Source: Streptomyces sp. Go-475 (GTDB lineage: Bacteria > Actinomycetota > Actinomycetes > Streptomycetales > Streptomycetaceae). From it: 64,000 bases of DNA. The position numbers and the translations under genes were made by a program. This document shows, piece by piece, positions 8,670-16,064 of the stretch. Location of the stretch: positions 5,003,501 through 5,067,500 of the forward strand of contig NZ_CP026121.1 of the NCBI RefSeq assembly GCF_003330845.1, written 5' to 3'. The notes under the pieces are model-generated. The model made no database searches. It worked only from the letters and a program-made list of their open reading frames with translations, and was not told the DNA's origin. How positions within the stretch are numbered: the stretch's first letter is position 1; each line of letters begins with the position of its first letter.

Positions 8670-11081
8670 ATGGAAACACTGCAACCGGATGATCCGCGGG
8701 AGTTGGGCGGTTACCGCCTTCTGCGAAGACTCGGCGCCGGTGGAATGGGCCGCGTCTACCTCGCCCGGTCGCCCGGTGGCCGGACCGTGGCCGTGAAGGT
8801 CGTACGGCAGGACCTTGCCGCGGACACCGACTTCCGCGCCCGGTTCCGGCACGAGATCGAGATAGCCAAGGCGGTGTCCGGCCGCTACACCGCGCCGGTC
8901 GTGGACGCCGACCCGGACGCGCCGCTGCCCTGGCTGGCGACGTCGTACGTGCTCGGCCCGGACCTCACGGACGTGGTCGCCGCGCACGGCGCGCTGCCGG
9001 AGCACACGGTACGCGCGCTGGCCGCGGGCCTTGCCGCCGCCCTCCAGGAGATCCACGCGGCCGGCCTCATACACCGAGACCTCAAGCCCTCCAACGTCCT
9101 GCTCGCCGCAGACGGGCCGCGCGTCATCGACTTCGGCATAGCACGGGCCGTGGACGGGAACCGGATGACGCAGACGGGAGTCGTGGTCGGCTCGCCCGGT
9201 TACATGCCGCCGGAGCAGGCACTGGGGCAGGACGTCGGCACGGCGGGCGACGTCTTCTCGCTCGGGGCCGTCCTCACCTTCGCGGCGACCGGGCACGCGG
9301 CCTTCGGTGACGGCACCGCCTCGCACGCGTCGATGCTCTACCAAGTGGTGCACGGCGAGGCGGACCTGACCGGTGTACCGCAGTCCGTGCTGGGACTCGT
9401 CCGCGCGTGTCTGCTCAAGGATCCCGCCGGGCGGCCGACGCCCCCGGAGATCGTCACAGCGCTGGCCCCGCAGGGCGTCGAGGGCCTGCTCAAGGACTGG
9501 CTGCCGTCAGCGGTGGCGTCGACGATCGCCACCCACGCGGCGGGGATCCTGGACCTGGAGGCCCCTCACGAACCGGCACCCGCCGGAGGATCCTTCGGTC
9601 CCGCGCCGACGACGCTGGACAGCGGGCCGACACCCACCACCACACCGGCACCGGGATACGGCTACCCGCAGACACCCGGCTACGGCACTACGCCCGCCCC
9701 CGGTTACGGCGGCACGCCGGCACCCGGTTACGGCGGCACGCCCGCCCCCGCCTACGGCACGCCCCCCGGCGGCAACGCCCCCCTTGGTTACGGCACCCCG
9801 ACCCCTGCTTACAGCACGCCCCCGCCAGGCGCCGCGCAGGTGGGCCCCGCCGCCCCCACCGGCTCCGGCCCCTCCCGCCGACGCGCGCTCTCCCTCGCTC
9901 TCGGCGGCGCGGCGGCCGTCGCGGCGATCGGCGGCGGTACGGCATGGCTGCTCGGCCGGGACGGGGACGGGCCCGACACGGCAGGCGGCAAGGGAGGCGT
10001 GGCCGTGCCCGTCGGCGAGGACTTCACGACGCCTCCGGCCGGGGTGGCGCCGCAGCCCCTGTGGCATGAGAGCGCGACCCCGGACAGCACCGCCACCGAC
10101 GTACCGCTCCTGACGCACGACGGCCTGCTGGTGGTCAGCGGCGACCCACTGGTGGCGTACGACGTGAAGACCGGCGACGCCCGCTGGTCCAAGCCGGGCA
10201 TCTGCCGCCCCGGCGCCCCGCTCCTGTTCCACGGCGGGAAGGTGTATCTGGCCGACGGCGACTACGACGGCGTCCTCGTCGCCTACGACGTGCGGACCGG
10301 TGAGGAGGCCTGGCGCAGTCGGCTCGGCAGGACACTGACCGTCGAGGGCACGATCGCCATCGACGACAGCAACGTGTACGTCACGGCGAAGGACTTCGGC
10401 GAGTCCCGCAGCGCCACCAAGTACCGCACGGCCGTTGCCGCCATCAGCCACACCACCGGCAAGAAGGTGTGGGTCCAGCGGCGCGACTGGGGCACCAAGG
10501 ACTACGACGTCCAGGGCACGGTCTCGGGCAAGTACCTCGTCTACACCGACTCCAACCAGAACGTCACCGTGCGCGACACCGCCACCGGGGACCAGTTGTG
10601 GACCCAGAAGATCGGTGACGAGTGGAGCCGGCGGCCCACCGTCGCGAACGGACTGGTCTTCCTGCCCGGCGAGCAACTCACCGCCGTCGACGTGGAGACG
10701 GGGAAGAGGCAGTGGGCCCTGTCGCCGAACGGCCGGCGCGGTTTCCACCACCCGGCCGTCATCGACGGTGTGCTCTACGCCGCCGACTTCGACGGCGGCG
10801 TCTGGGCCGTGAGCGTCAAGACCCGCAAGCGCCTCTGGCTGTGCGAGGACCCCGGCGCCGACGAGCCTCCGCAGACGTTCCTGAAGGCCGGGACGACCCT
10901 GTACGGGGCCTCGGGGCCGCTGGACGGCGGCGGCGTCTTCGCCCTGAACGCCGGGACGGGCAAGTCCCGCTGGGTGTACGACGACAACAAGGAGACGGGC
11001 GAGCCGTGGCAGGCCGCCCTGTCCGGCAACCGGCTGCTCACGACCCACGGGGCCGAGATCTACGCGCTGCCGGCGGTGTGA
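8670..11081 (+). CDS. Ser/Thr protein kinase with extracellular PQQ-like beta-propeller
   Basis: This is an 803-residue kinase. Its domain aligns residue for residue with the kinase upstream: GAGGMG 22-27, Lys43, HRD 135-137, DFG 154-156. A linker of Gly-Tyr-Pro repeats (about 328-390, units such as PGYGGTPA) leads to a membrane helix at about 405-429. The outer part, about 440-803, has repeated blades (AYDVKTGDARW, AYDVRTGEEAW, AVDVETGKRQW) of the PQQ/WD-like propeller family, a likely ligand- or protein-binding sensor. The two kinases probably arose by duplication. The gene ends in a strong hairpin terminator. Confidence 0.93.
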   Translation: METLQPDDPRELGGYRLLRRLGAGGMGRVYLARSPGGRTVAVKVVRQDLAADTDFRARFRHEIEIAKAVSGRYTAPVVDADPDAPLPWLATSYVLGPDLTDVVAAHGALPEHTVRALAAGLAAALQEIHAAGLIHRDLKPSNVLLAADGPRVIDFGIARAVDGNRMTQTGVVVGSPGYMPPEQALGQDVGTAGDVFSLGAVLTFAATGHAAFGDGTASHASMLYQVVHGEADLTGVPQSVLGLVRACLLKDPAGRPTPPEIVTALAPQGVEGLLKDWLPSAVASTIATHAAGILDLEAPHEPAPAGGSFGPAPTTLDSGPTPTTTPAPGYGYPQTPGYGTTPAPGYGGTPAPGYGGTPAPAYGTPPGGNAPLGYGTPTPAYSTPPPGAAQVGPAAPTGSGPSRRRALSLALGGAAAVAAIGGGTAWLLGRDGDGPDTAGGKGGVAVPVGEDFTTPPAGVAPQPLWHESATPDSTATDVPLLTHDGLLVVSGDPLVAYDVKTGDARWSKPGICRPGAPLLFHGGKVYLADGDYDGVLVAYDVRTGEEAWRSRLGRTLTVEGTIAIDDSNVYVTAKDFGESRSATKYRTAVAAISHTTGKKVWVQRRDWGTKDYDVQGTVSGKYLVYTDSNQNVTVRDTATGDQLWTQKIGDEWSRRPTVANGLVFLPGEQLTAVDVETGKRQWALSPNGRRGFHHPAVIDGVLYAADFDGGVWAVSVKTRKRLWLCEDPGADEPPQTFLKAGTTLYGASGPLDGGGVFALNAGTGKSRWVYDDNKETGEPWQAALSGNRLLTTHGAEIYALPAV

Positions 11082-11101
11082 GCCCGGACGGCGGAGGGCG
11101 A

Positions 11102-11132
11102 GGGCCACGGGATCCGGCCGATCCCGTGGCCC
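11102..11132 (+). terminator. Strong hairpin terminator after the kinase pair
   Basis: Arms GGGCCACGGGATC (11102-11114) and GATCCCGTGGCCC (11120-11132) pair perfectly over 13 bp around a 5-nt loop, 20 bp after the kinase stop codon. There is no U-tract, which is common for Streptomyces terminators. Confidence 0.7.
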
Positions 11133-11215
11133 GTGTGCCGTGGCCGGTGGCCGGTGGCCGGTGGCCCTGTGGCCGGTGGCCCGTGTGCCGTGTGCCGTGT
11201 GCCGATGGCCGACGT
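11133..11215. repeat. Low-complexity GTGGCC/GTGTGCC repeat tract
   Basis: Tandem short units GGCCGGT and GTGTGCC alternate (CCGTGGCCGGTGGCCGGTGG, later CCGTGTGCCGTGTGCC). Frames running through it are repeat artefacts, not genes. It separates the kinase terminator from a possible gene remnant on the other strand. Confidence 0.7.
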
Positions 11216-11225
11216 GCCGGCGCCG

Positions 11226-11435
11226 TCAGGCCGGCGTCGTGACGTCGCGACCGGTGAAGACCTTCAGGACACCGTCCTCACCCTCCAGATCGCGCACGAA
11301 CGGGCGCCTCGAACGCGGCACTCCGGCGTCCCGGGCCCGCGCCGCCTCACCCGTGTGAAGGCCTTCGCCCGCGAGACGGACATGACCGGCCCGGACATCG
11401 CGGCGTGATCCGGAACCTTCGACGGATCTGCACAC
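11226..11435 (-). CDS. Short ORF of unknown function, possibly the 3' remnant of a larger gene
   Basis: The 69-codon leftward frame has codon use closer to coding than its surroundings from about 11385 down to 11226 (GHVRLAGEGLHTGEAARAR, SRRPFVRDLEGEDGVLKVFT). The first 20 codons look non-coding and no convincing ribosome site precedes it. I cannot assign a family. It may be a small gene or the surviving C-terminus of a deleted one, in a stretch that otherwise shows decay and repeats. Confidence 0.3.
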   Translation of the reverse strand: MCRSVEGSGSRRDVRAGHVRLAGEGLHTGEAARARDAGVPRSRRPFVRDLEGEDGVLKVFTGRDVTTPA

Positions 11436-11698
11436 CGTTCACCGAGAGGTCGGAGGAAAGGCGGGCAGGAGTAGAGCACGGCTCATTTCCCGCCGTGTGC
11501 CGTACATTTCTGTACCGCGAAGCGGCGGGAGTTGTGGAGAGGGTGCGCTGCCCGGTGACGGAACGGGCACACTCATGAATGCGCCCCCCGGAATCCGCCG
11601 CACGCGGCACACCACTGACTGGCCGCCCTTCTCCCCGCGTGCTTTGATCGGTCGCGCTCGAGCACTTCGAATTATTGAAACGAAGGGAACCGCCTCCC
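11436..11698. other. Upstream region of the double-glycine peptide gene
   Basis: No gene is seen. The last 60 bp are AT-richer (CGAATTATTGAAACGAAGGG), with the ribosome site GAAGGGA about 10 bp before the peptide ATG at 11699, so the promoter and leader of that gene probably lie here. No operator could be defined. Confidence 0.35.
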
Positions 11699-11929
11699 AT
11701 GGCCTTCACCCCGCAGATCGAGACCGCCCAGATGTCCGACGCCGAGCTGGACGGCATCGCCGGTGGCCAGGCGGGCGGCGTCGCCGCGGGTGCCGGCGCC
11801 GCGGCCGGTCTCTACGTCGAGACCACGGCCGCCGGCCTGACCGCGGGCGTCGGCGGCGGCCTGGGCCTCGCCGTCTCGCCCCAGGGTGTCGCGGCCGACC
11901 TGCACGTCAACGCCGCCGTCGCTTCCTGA
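11699..11929 (+). CDS. Candidate secreted peptide precursor with double-glycine leader
   Basis: The 76-residue product begins MAFTPQIETAQMSDAELDGI and reaches AGG at 21-23. The pattern M/L-S-D-x-E-L-D-x-I/V-A-G-G is the classic double-glycine leader cut by C39-type peptidases in class II bacteriocin-like and Nif11-type precursors. The predicted core (24-76) is 53 residues with about 12 Gly and 16 Ala, no Cys and few Ser/Thr, so lanthionine or disulfide maturation is unlikely. The gene has its own ribosome site and a perfect terminator, i.e. a stand-alone unit. No modifying enzyme, immunity gene or C39 transporter was found in the window. It could be a bacteriocin-like or surface peptide. Confidence 0.6.
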   Translation: MAFTPQIETAQMSDAELDGIAGGQAGGVAAGAGAAAGLYVETTAAGLTAGVGGGLGLAVSPQGVAADLHVNAAVAS

Positions 11930-11942
11930 CGACACGCACGCG

Positions 11943-11973
11943 AAAGGCCCCGGATCCCGGATCCGGGGCCTTT
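11943..11973. terminator. Perfect bidirectional hairpin after the peptide gene
   Basis: Arms AAAGGCCCCGGATCC (11943-11957) and GGATCCGGGGCCTTT (11959-11973) pair over 15 bp. The plus strand ends in TTT and the minus strand begins with the mirror, so it could stop transcription from either side. Confidence 0.85.
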
Positions 11974-12306
11974 GCGTATGCCCGTATACGCGTACGGCCC
12001 GTATGCCGCTATTCCGGCCGAGGATTATTCTTGCTTTGATTCCGGAACGTACCCGCAGCGATCCGTGTGGGCTGCGGGAGCCTTACTTCGCGCAGTCTCG
12101 TCGTCCTTGATGTCGTCCGGCGACTTGTCCAGCCATGGGTGATGGTGTGGGGAACGTTCGGGGGGCTACGGGGGCACATGGGACGTCAACTGGACGTCAA
12201 CAGGGCTGTTTCCCTTCGCCCTTCGACGCCCCCAGGAGAGTCCATGAGATCTCTGTAGGCTCAGCACATCTCTCACCTCGCCGCACACGACCCCAGGACA
12301 CCCGCC
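11974..12306. other. Gap before the membrane-protein gene with an 11-bp direct repeat
   Basis: No gene is seen. GGACGTCAAC(T/A) occurs twice in tandem at 12181-12191 and 12192-12202, an 11-bp period like that of sites read by PhoP- or SARP/AfsR-type regulators. Its distance to the next start (about 105 bp) is compatible with a promoter. The binding protein is a guess. Confidence 0.35.
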
Positions 12307-13134
12307 ATGCCGCGACGCCCCACCTCAAGCTCGACGGGAACCACGGCCCCGAGAAACAGGACGCCGCAGCCGGTCCGGGTGCGGCAGCGGTCGTTCGGGG
12401 ATGTCGTCAAGGCGTTCCTGGCGTTCGTCGCCCTGCTCGTGCTGCTCGTGGGTGTGCCCTTCGCGCTGGTGCCCAGCCTCGACTGGCTGCAGCAGGAGAT
12501 CACCGTCCAGACGTTCCTGAACATCCTCACCGTCGTGGTGTGGCTGGCCTGGGCGCAGTTCACGGCGTGCGTGCTGGTCGAGATGAAGGCCGCGCTGTCG
12601 GGTGCCGGCGTGCCGGGTCGGGTCCCGGGCGCCGGGCCCAGCCAGTTGTCCGCCCGGCCGCTCGTCGGCGCCGACCCCGAGGGCGGGCGGCTGCTCGACC
12701 GGAGCCCGCGCGGTCTCGCCGCCTCCCTCGCCGCGGAGTCGCGCGCGCGGCCGGTCGTGCACGCGGCCTGGCTCAGCAACGGCGACCTGCGCCTCCAGCT
12801 CGCCCAGCCCGCGGGCAAGCCGCCAGCGCCCTGGCAGCAGGGCCAGGACCAGATCTTCCGGGTGCTGGGCCGGGCGGACGCCGAGCGCTACGGGGACGCC
12901 GACACGGCAGCCCCGTACCCCGGGCTCGTCAGCCTCGGCACGATGGACGACTCGCGGCTGCTGCTCGACCTGGAGGCCGTGCCCGGCACCGAGACCGGCG
13001 ACCCGGACCGGCTGGCCGCGCTCGCCACCGACCTCATCGGCCGCAGCGGGGCCCGCGGCCTGCCGCCGCGCACCGAGGCACTGCTCGACGAGCTGCTGCC
13101 GACCTGGCGCGACACGATCGCCGCGGCGGGATGA
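12307..13134 (+). CDS. Membrane protein resembling the N-terminal part of LysM/BTAD proteins of pilus loci
   Basis: The 275-residue product has a basic head (RQRSFGDVVKAFLAFV) and two membrane helices (about 36-56 and 70-92, the latter WLAWAQFTACVLVEMKAAL), then a hydrophilic region to the end. From memory, this two-helix start with VVWLAWAQF is the beginning of large Streptomyces proteins carrying LysM and transcriptional-activator-like domains. Those domains are missing here, as if an internal stretch after about residue 115 were removed. It overlaps the prepilin peptidase gene by 4 bp, so the two are co-translated. A Tad-pilus-related role is inferred. Confidence 0.55.
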   Translation: MPRRPTSSSTGTTAPRNRTPQPVRVRQRSFGDVVKAFLAFVALLVLLVGVPFALVPSLDWLQQEITVQTFLNILTVVVWLAWAQFTACVLVEMKAALSGAGVPGRVPGAGPSQLSARPLVGADPEGGRLLDRSPRGLAASLAAESRARPVVHAAWLSNGDLRLQLAQPAGKPPAPWQQGQDQIFRVLGRADAERYGDADTAAPYPGLVSLGTMDDSRLLLDLEAVPGTETGDPDRLAALATDLIGRSGARGLPPRTEALLDELLPTWRDTIAAAG

Positions 13135-13865
13135 GCACCGGACTGCTGGTCGCCGTCGCCGCGCTGTGGGGCGCGGCGGCGGGAGCGCTGCTGCCGCGCG
13201 CGGCGTACCGGTTCTCGGCGCCCTCGGGGGAGCCGTGGCGTGCGGCGTGCCCCGGCGGGCATGCCGTCCGGGGCTGGCTGGGCCCGGCCTCCTGCCGGGA
13301 CTGCGAGCCCCCCGGACACGGACACGGTCCTCGTACGACCCCGCTCGCCGTAGCCACCGCCGCCGTCTGCGCCGCCCTCGCCGCCGCGACCGGCACCCGC
13401 CCCGAGATCGGCGTCTGGCTGCTGCTCGCCCCGGTCGGTGTCCTGCTCACGGTGGTCGACTTCCGGGTCCGGCGCCTCCCCGACCCGCTCACCCTCCCCT
13501 TCGCCGCTGCCGCCCTGGCCCTGCTCGGGCTGACCGCCCTGGTCCCCAGGCACGCGGGAGAGTGGACGACAGCCCTCCTCGGCTCCCTCGCCCTCGGCGG
13601 CGGCTACCTCGTCCTCTTCCTCATCAACCCCGCGGGCATGGGCTTCGGCGACGTCAAGCTCGCCCTCGGCGCCGGCGCCGTACTCGGCTGGTACGGCTGG
13701 CCGACGGTGCTGCTCGGCACCTTCGCGGGCTTCCTGCTGGGCGCCCTGTACGGCGCCGCCCTCGTCCTCACCCGCCGAGCCGACCGCAAGACGGCGATCC
13801 CCTTCGGCCCGTTCCTGATCACGGGCGCGCTCCTGGGCCTCCTGGCGGGGGCGTACACGGCCTGA
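13131..13865 (+). CDS. A24-family prepilin peptidase
   Basis: The 244-residue integral membrane aspartic protease carries the two catalytic aspartates in VVDFRVRRLPDPLT and in GMGFGDVKL (the GxGFGDxK signature). Such enzymes cut prepilin leaders for type IV or Tad pili at the inner membrane. It has several membrane helices and lacks the long cytosolic methylase domain, as in Tad-type enzymes. The ATG at 13131 overlaps the previous stop (ATGA). No pilin, ATPase or TadE genes are nearby, so its substrate must lie elsewhere or the locus has been reduced. Confidence 0.9.
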   Translation: MSTGLLVAVAALWGAAAGALLPRAAYRFSAPSGEPWRAACPGGHAVRGWLGPASCRDCEPPGHGHGPRTTPLAVATAAVCAALAAATGTRPEIGVWLLLAPVGVLLTVVDFRVRRLPDPLTLPFAAAALALLGLTALVPRHAGEWTTALLGSLALGGGYLVLFLINPAGMGFGDVKLALGAGAVLGWYGWPTVLLGTFAGFLLGALYGAALVLTRRADRKTAIPFGPFLITGALLGLLAGAYTA

Positions 13866-13935
13866 CGTCCAGCCCCCCGAACCCCTGGCGTACGCTGGGC
13901 TGGTCCGTCCACAACCCTTACGAAAGGGACGCCCG

Positions 13936-15135
13936 GTGACCGAGAAGGCCGACCTTCAGCCCATCCTCGACCGTGCTGCCGCCGGTGGGCGGATCACCCC
14001 GGACGAAGCGCTCGTGCTGTACCGGGACGCCCCGCTGCACGCGCTGGGCGCCGCCGCCGACGCCGTACGGCGGCGCCGGTACGCGGGGACCGAGCACATC
14101 GCGACGTACATCATCGAGCGCAACATCAACTACACGAACGTCTGCGTCACGGCCTGCCGCTTCTGCGCGTTCTACGCCGCCCCCAAGGACACCGCCAAGG
14201 GCTGGACGCGCGACCTCGACGACATCCTGCGCCGGTGTGCCGAGACGGTCGAGCTGGGCGGCACCCAGATCATGTTCCAGGGCGGACACCACCCGGACTA
14301 CGGCGTCGAGTACTACGAGAAGCACTTCGCGGCGATCAAGAAGGAATTCCCGCAGCTGGTCATCCACAGCCTGGGGGCGTCCGAGGTCGAGCACATGGCC
14401 CGGATCTCCAAGGTCAGTGTCGAGGAGGCCATCCGGCGCATCCACGCCGCCGGGCTCGACTCCTTCGCCGGTGCCGGTGCCGAGCTGCTGCCCGAGCGGC
14501 CCCGCAAGGCCATCGCCCCGCTGAAGGAGTCCGGCGAGCGCTGGCTGGAGATCATGGAGATCGCGCACAACCTGGGCGTGGAGTCCACGTCCACGATGCT
14601 CATGGGCACCGGCGAGACCAACGCCGAGCGCATCGAGCACCTGCGCATGATCCGGGACGTCCAGGACCGCACGGGCGGCTTCCGCGCCTTCATCCCGTAC
14701 ACCTACCAGCCCGAGAACAACCACCTGAAGGGCCGCACGCAGGCGACGATCTTCGAGTACCTGCGGATGATCGCCATCGCGCGGCTGTTCATGGACAACA
14801 TCGCCCACATCCAGGGCTCGTGGCTGACCACGGGCAAGGAGGTCGGCCAGCTCTCCCTGCACTACGGCGCCGACGACCTCGGCTCGATCATGCTGGAGGA
14901 GAACGTCGTCTCCTCCGCGGGCGCCAAGCACCGGTCCAACCGGATGGAGATCATCGACCTCATCCGGAAGGCGGGGCGGGTGCCCGCGCAGCGGTCCACC
15001 ACCTACGAGCACCTCGTCGTCCACGACGACCCGGCGAACGACCCCGTCGACGACCGCGTGGCCTCGCACATCTCGTCCACGGCCATCGAGGGCGGCACGG
15101 CTCACCCCGAGCTCAAGCTGATCGCCTCCAACTAG
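13936..15135 (+). CDS. mqnC: Cyclic dehypoxanthine futalosine synthase, radical SAM
   Basis: MqnC cyclises dehypoxanthine futalosine, the third step of the futalosine menaquinone pathway. The 399-residue protein has the radical-SAM cluster motif C70-x3-C74-x2-C77 (NVCVTACRFCAFY), GGTQIMFQGGHHPDYG, and the C-terminal EEN(V/I)VSSAGA region seen in the MqnC/MqnE/CofH group. The GTG at 13936 follows AAAGGGA. A small gene of the same locus follows 17 bp downstream, so the two are probably one transcript. mqnA lies 8 kb upstream, menG 2.8 kb downstream. Confidence 0.96.
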   Translation: MTEKADLQPILDRAAAGGRITPDEALVLYRDAPLHALGAAADAVRRRRYAGTEHIATYIIERNINYTNVCVTACRFCAFYAAPKDTAKGWTRDLDDILRRCAETVELGGTQIMFQGGHHPDYGVEYYEKHFAAIKKEFPQLVIHSLGASEVEHMARISKVSVEEAIRRIHAAGLDSFAGAGAELLPERPRKAIAPLKESGERWLEIMEIAHNLGVESTSTMLMGTGETNAERIEHLRMIRDVQDRTGGFRAFIPYTYQPENNHLKGRTQATIFEYLRMIAIARLFMDNIAHIQGSWLTTGKEVGQLSLHYGADDLGSIMLEENVVSSAGAKHRSNRMEIIDLIRKAGRVPAQRSTTYEHLVVHDDPANDPVDDRVASHISSTAIEGGTAHPELKLIASN

Positions 15136-15152
15136 CCCGTCCGGGAGAAGAG

Positions 15153-15599
15153 TTGGAGACCATTCACACGGCGGACGCGGTCCGCGTCACCTGGGACTCC
15201 GATCCCGTCAAGGGCGGCGCCGTCGTCGTCGGACGGGACCGGATCGGTGCCGTCGGGACCCTCGACGACGTGCGCGAGGCGTTCCCGAAGGCGCGGGTGC
15301 GCAGCTGGCCCGGCATCCTCGGCCCGGCCCGCGTCCACGAGGGCCCGATGCCGGACGCCCCGAGCCCGCGCGAACGCGTCCACGCCGTGCTGAAGCTCGG
15401 CGCGGTGGCGGTCCTGGAGGAGCACGTCGACTCCGCGGAACTCCGGGCCGCCGCCGAGCGGAACGACGTCGTCGTCCTGCCGCGGGCCCGCCGGACCGCG
15501 ATCGTCCCGACCGGCCGCGCCGACCTCGCCGTCTTCGACGACGCGGGGGAGTGCCTCGCGACGGTGTGCGCGGGACGGCTGGTGCACCGGCGGCGCTGA
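15153..15599 (+). CDS. Imidazolonepropionase-like domain protein linked to mqnC
   Basis: The 148-residue product starts at TTG 15153, selected for GGAGAAG 4 bp upstream and because no ATG/GTG gives a sensible start. The sequence (LETIHTADAVRVTWD, later WPGILGPARVHEGPMPD) resembles the N-terminal composite domain of amidohydrolases without the metal-binding catalytic barrel. It follows mqnC at 17 bp in the order I recall from other Streptomyces. A role beside menaquinone synthesis is inferred only from position. The catalytic HxH motif is absent, so it is unlikely to be an enzyme by itself. Confidence 0.65.
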   Translation: METIHTADAVRVTWDSDPVKGGAVVVGRDRIGAVGTLDDVREAFPKARVRSWPGILGPARVHEGPMPDAPSPRERVHAVLKLGAVAVLEEHVDSAELRAAAERNDVVVLPRARRTAIVPTGRADLAVFDDAGECLATVCAGRLVHRRR

Positions 15600-15629
15600 G
15601 CGGAAGCCGGCCTCCGGCAACGGCCCGCG

Positions 15630-16045
15630 TCAGCCGGCGAGCACCTTCCCGAACGCGCCCGAACTCTGCGTCGCCCCGCTGCAGTCGGTCGCCGGCCGGT
15701 CCGCCCGGGAGCCGCTCGCGCACTGCCGGTCCCGGGCGGCCGACCACATCGACACCCAGCCGATGCCCTTCTCCTCGGCGAAGGCCCGGACCTCGGCCGC
15801 GTCGGCGAGCGTGAAGGTCTCACCGTCGATGTCGTTGACGCCGATCATCGAGGTGAGCGCCATGCCCCGCCAGGCGGCCCCGTCCGACGTGCCGAAGACC
15901 TTCTTCAGCTGGGTGCGCGCGGCCCGCGCGGCCGTGCGGGCTTAGTCGCCCATGTCGCCGTCGTACGCCGTGCCGTAGTTCATCGTCATCAGGTTGACGG
16001 TCGAGACCCGTACGCCGTTGTCGTGGGCGGAGGCGAGGCGGCTAT
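15630..16045 (-). pseudogene. Chitinase (GH18) remnant, C-terminal part only, with a nonsense codon
   Basis: Read leftward, the frame gives [16 protein letters not shown], then MGD, a TAA at 15944-15942, and continues in the same frame through ALTSMIGVNDIDGETFTLAD, GIGWVSMWSAARDR and the stop at 15630. These are late-barrel GH18 sequences; the catalytic DxxDxDxE part is absent. The TAA replaces what is usually a Tyr (GDYA), a one-base change. The 5' end stops abruptly near 16045, where a truncated acyltransferase starts on the other strand. Confidence 0.75.
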
Positions 16046-16064
16046 GGACGCGGAGTCGGCCAGC

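Noticed and set aside
11174..11408. Plus-strand frames through the GTGGCC tract as a gene
   Set aside because: Translation is simple repeats (WPVAGGPVAGG type) with no ribosome site.
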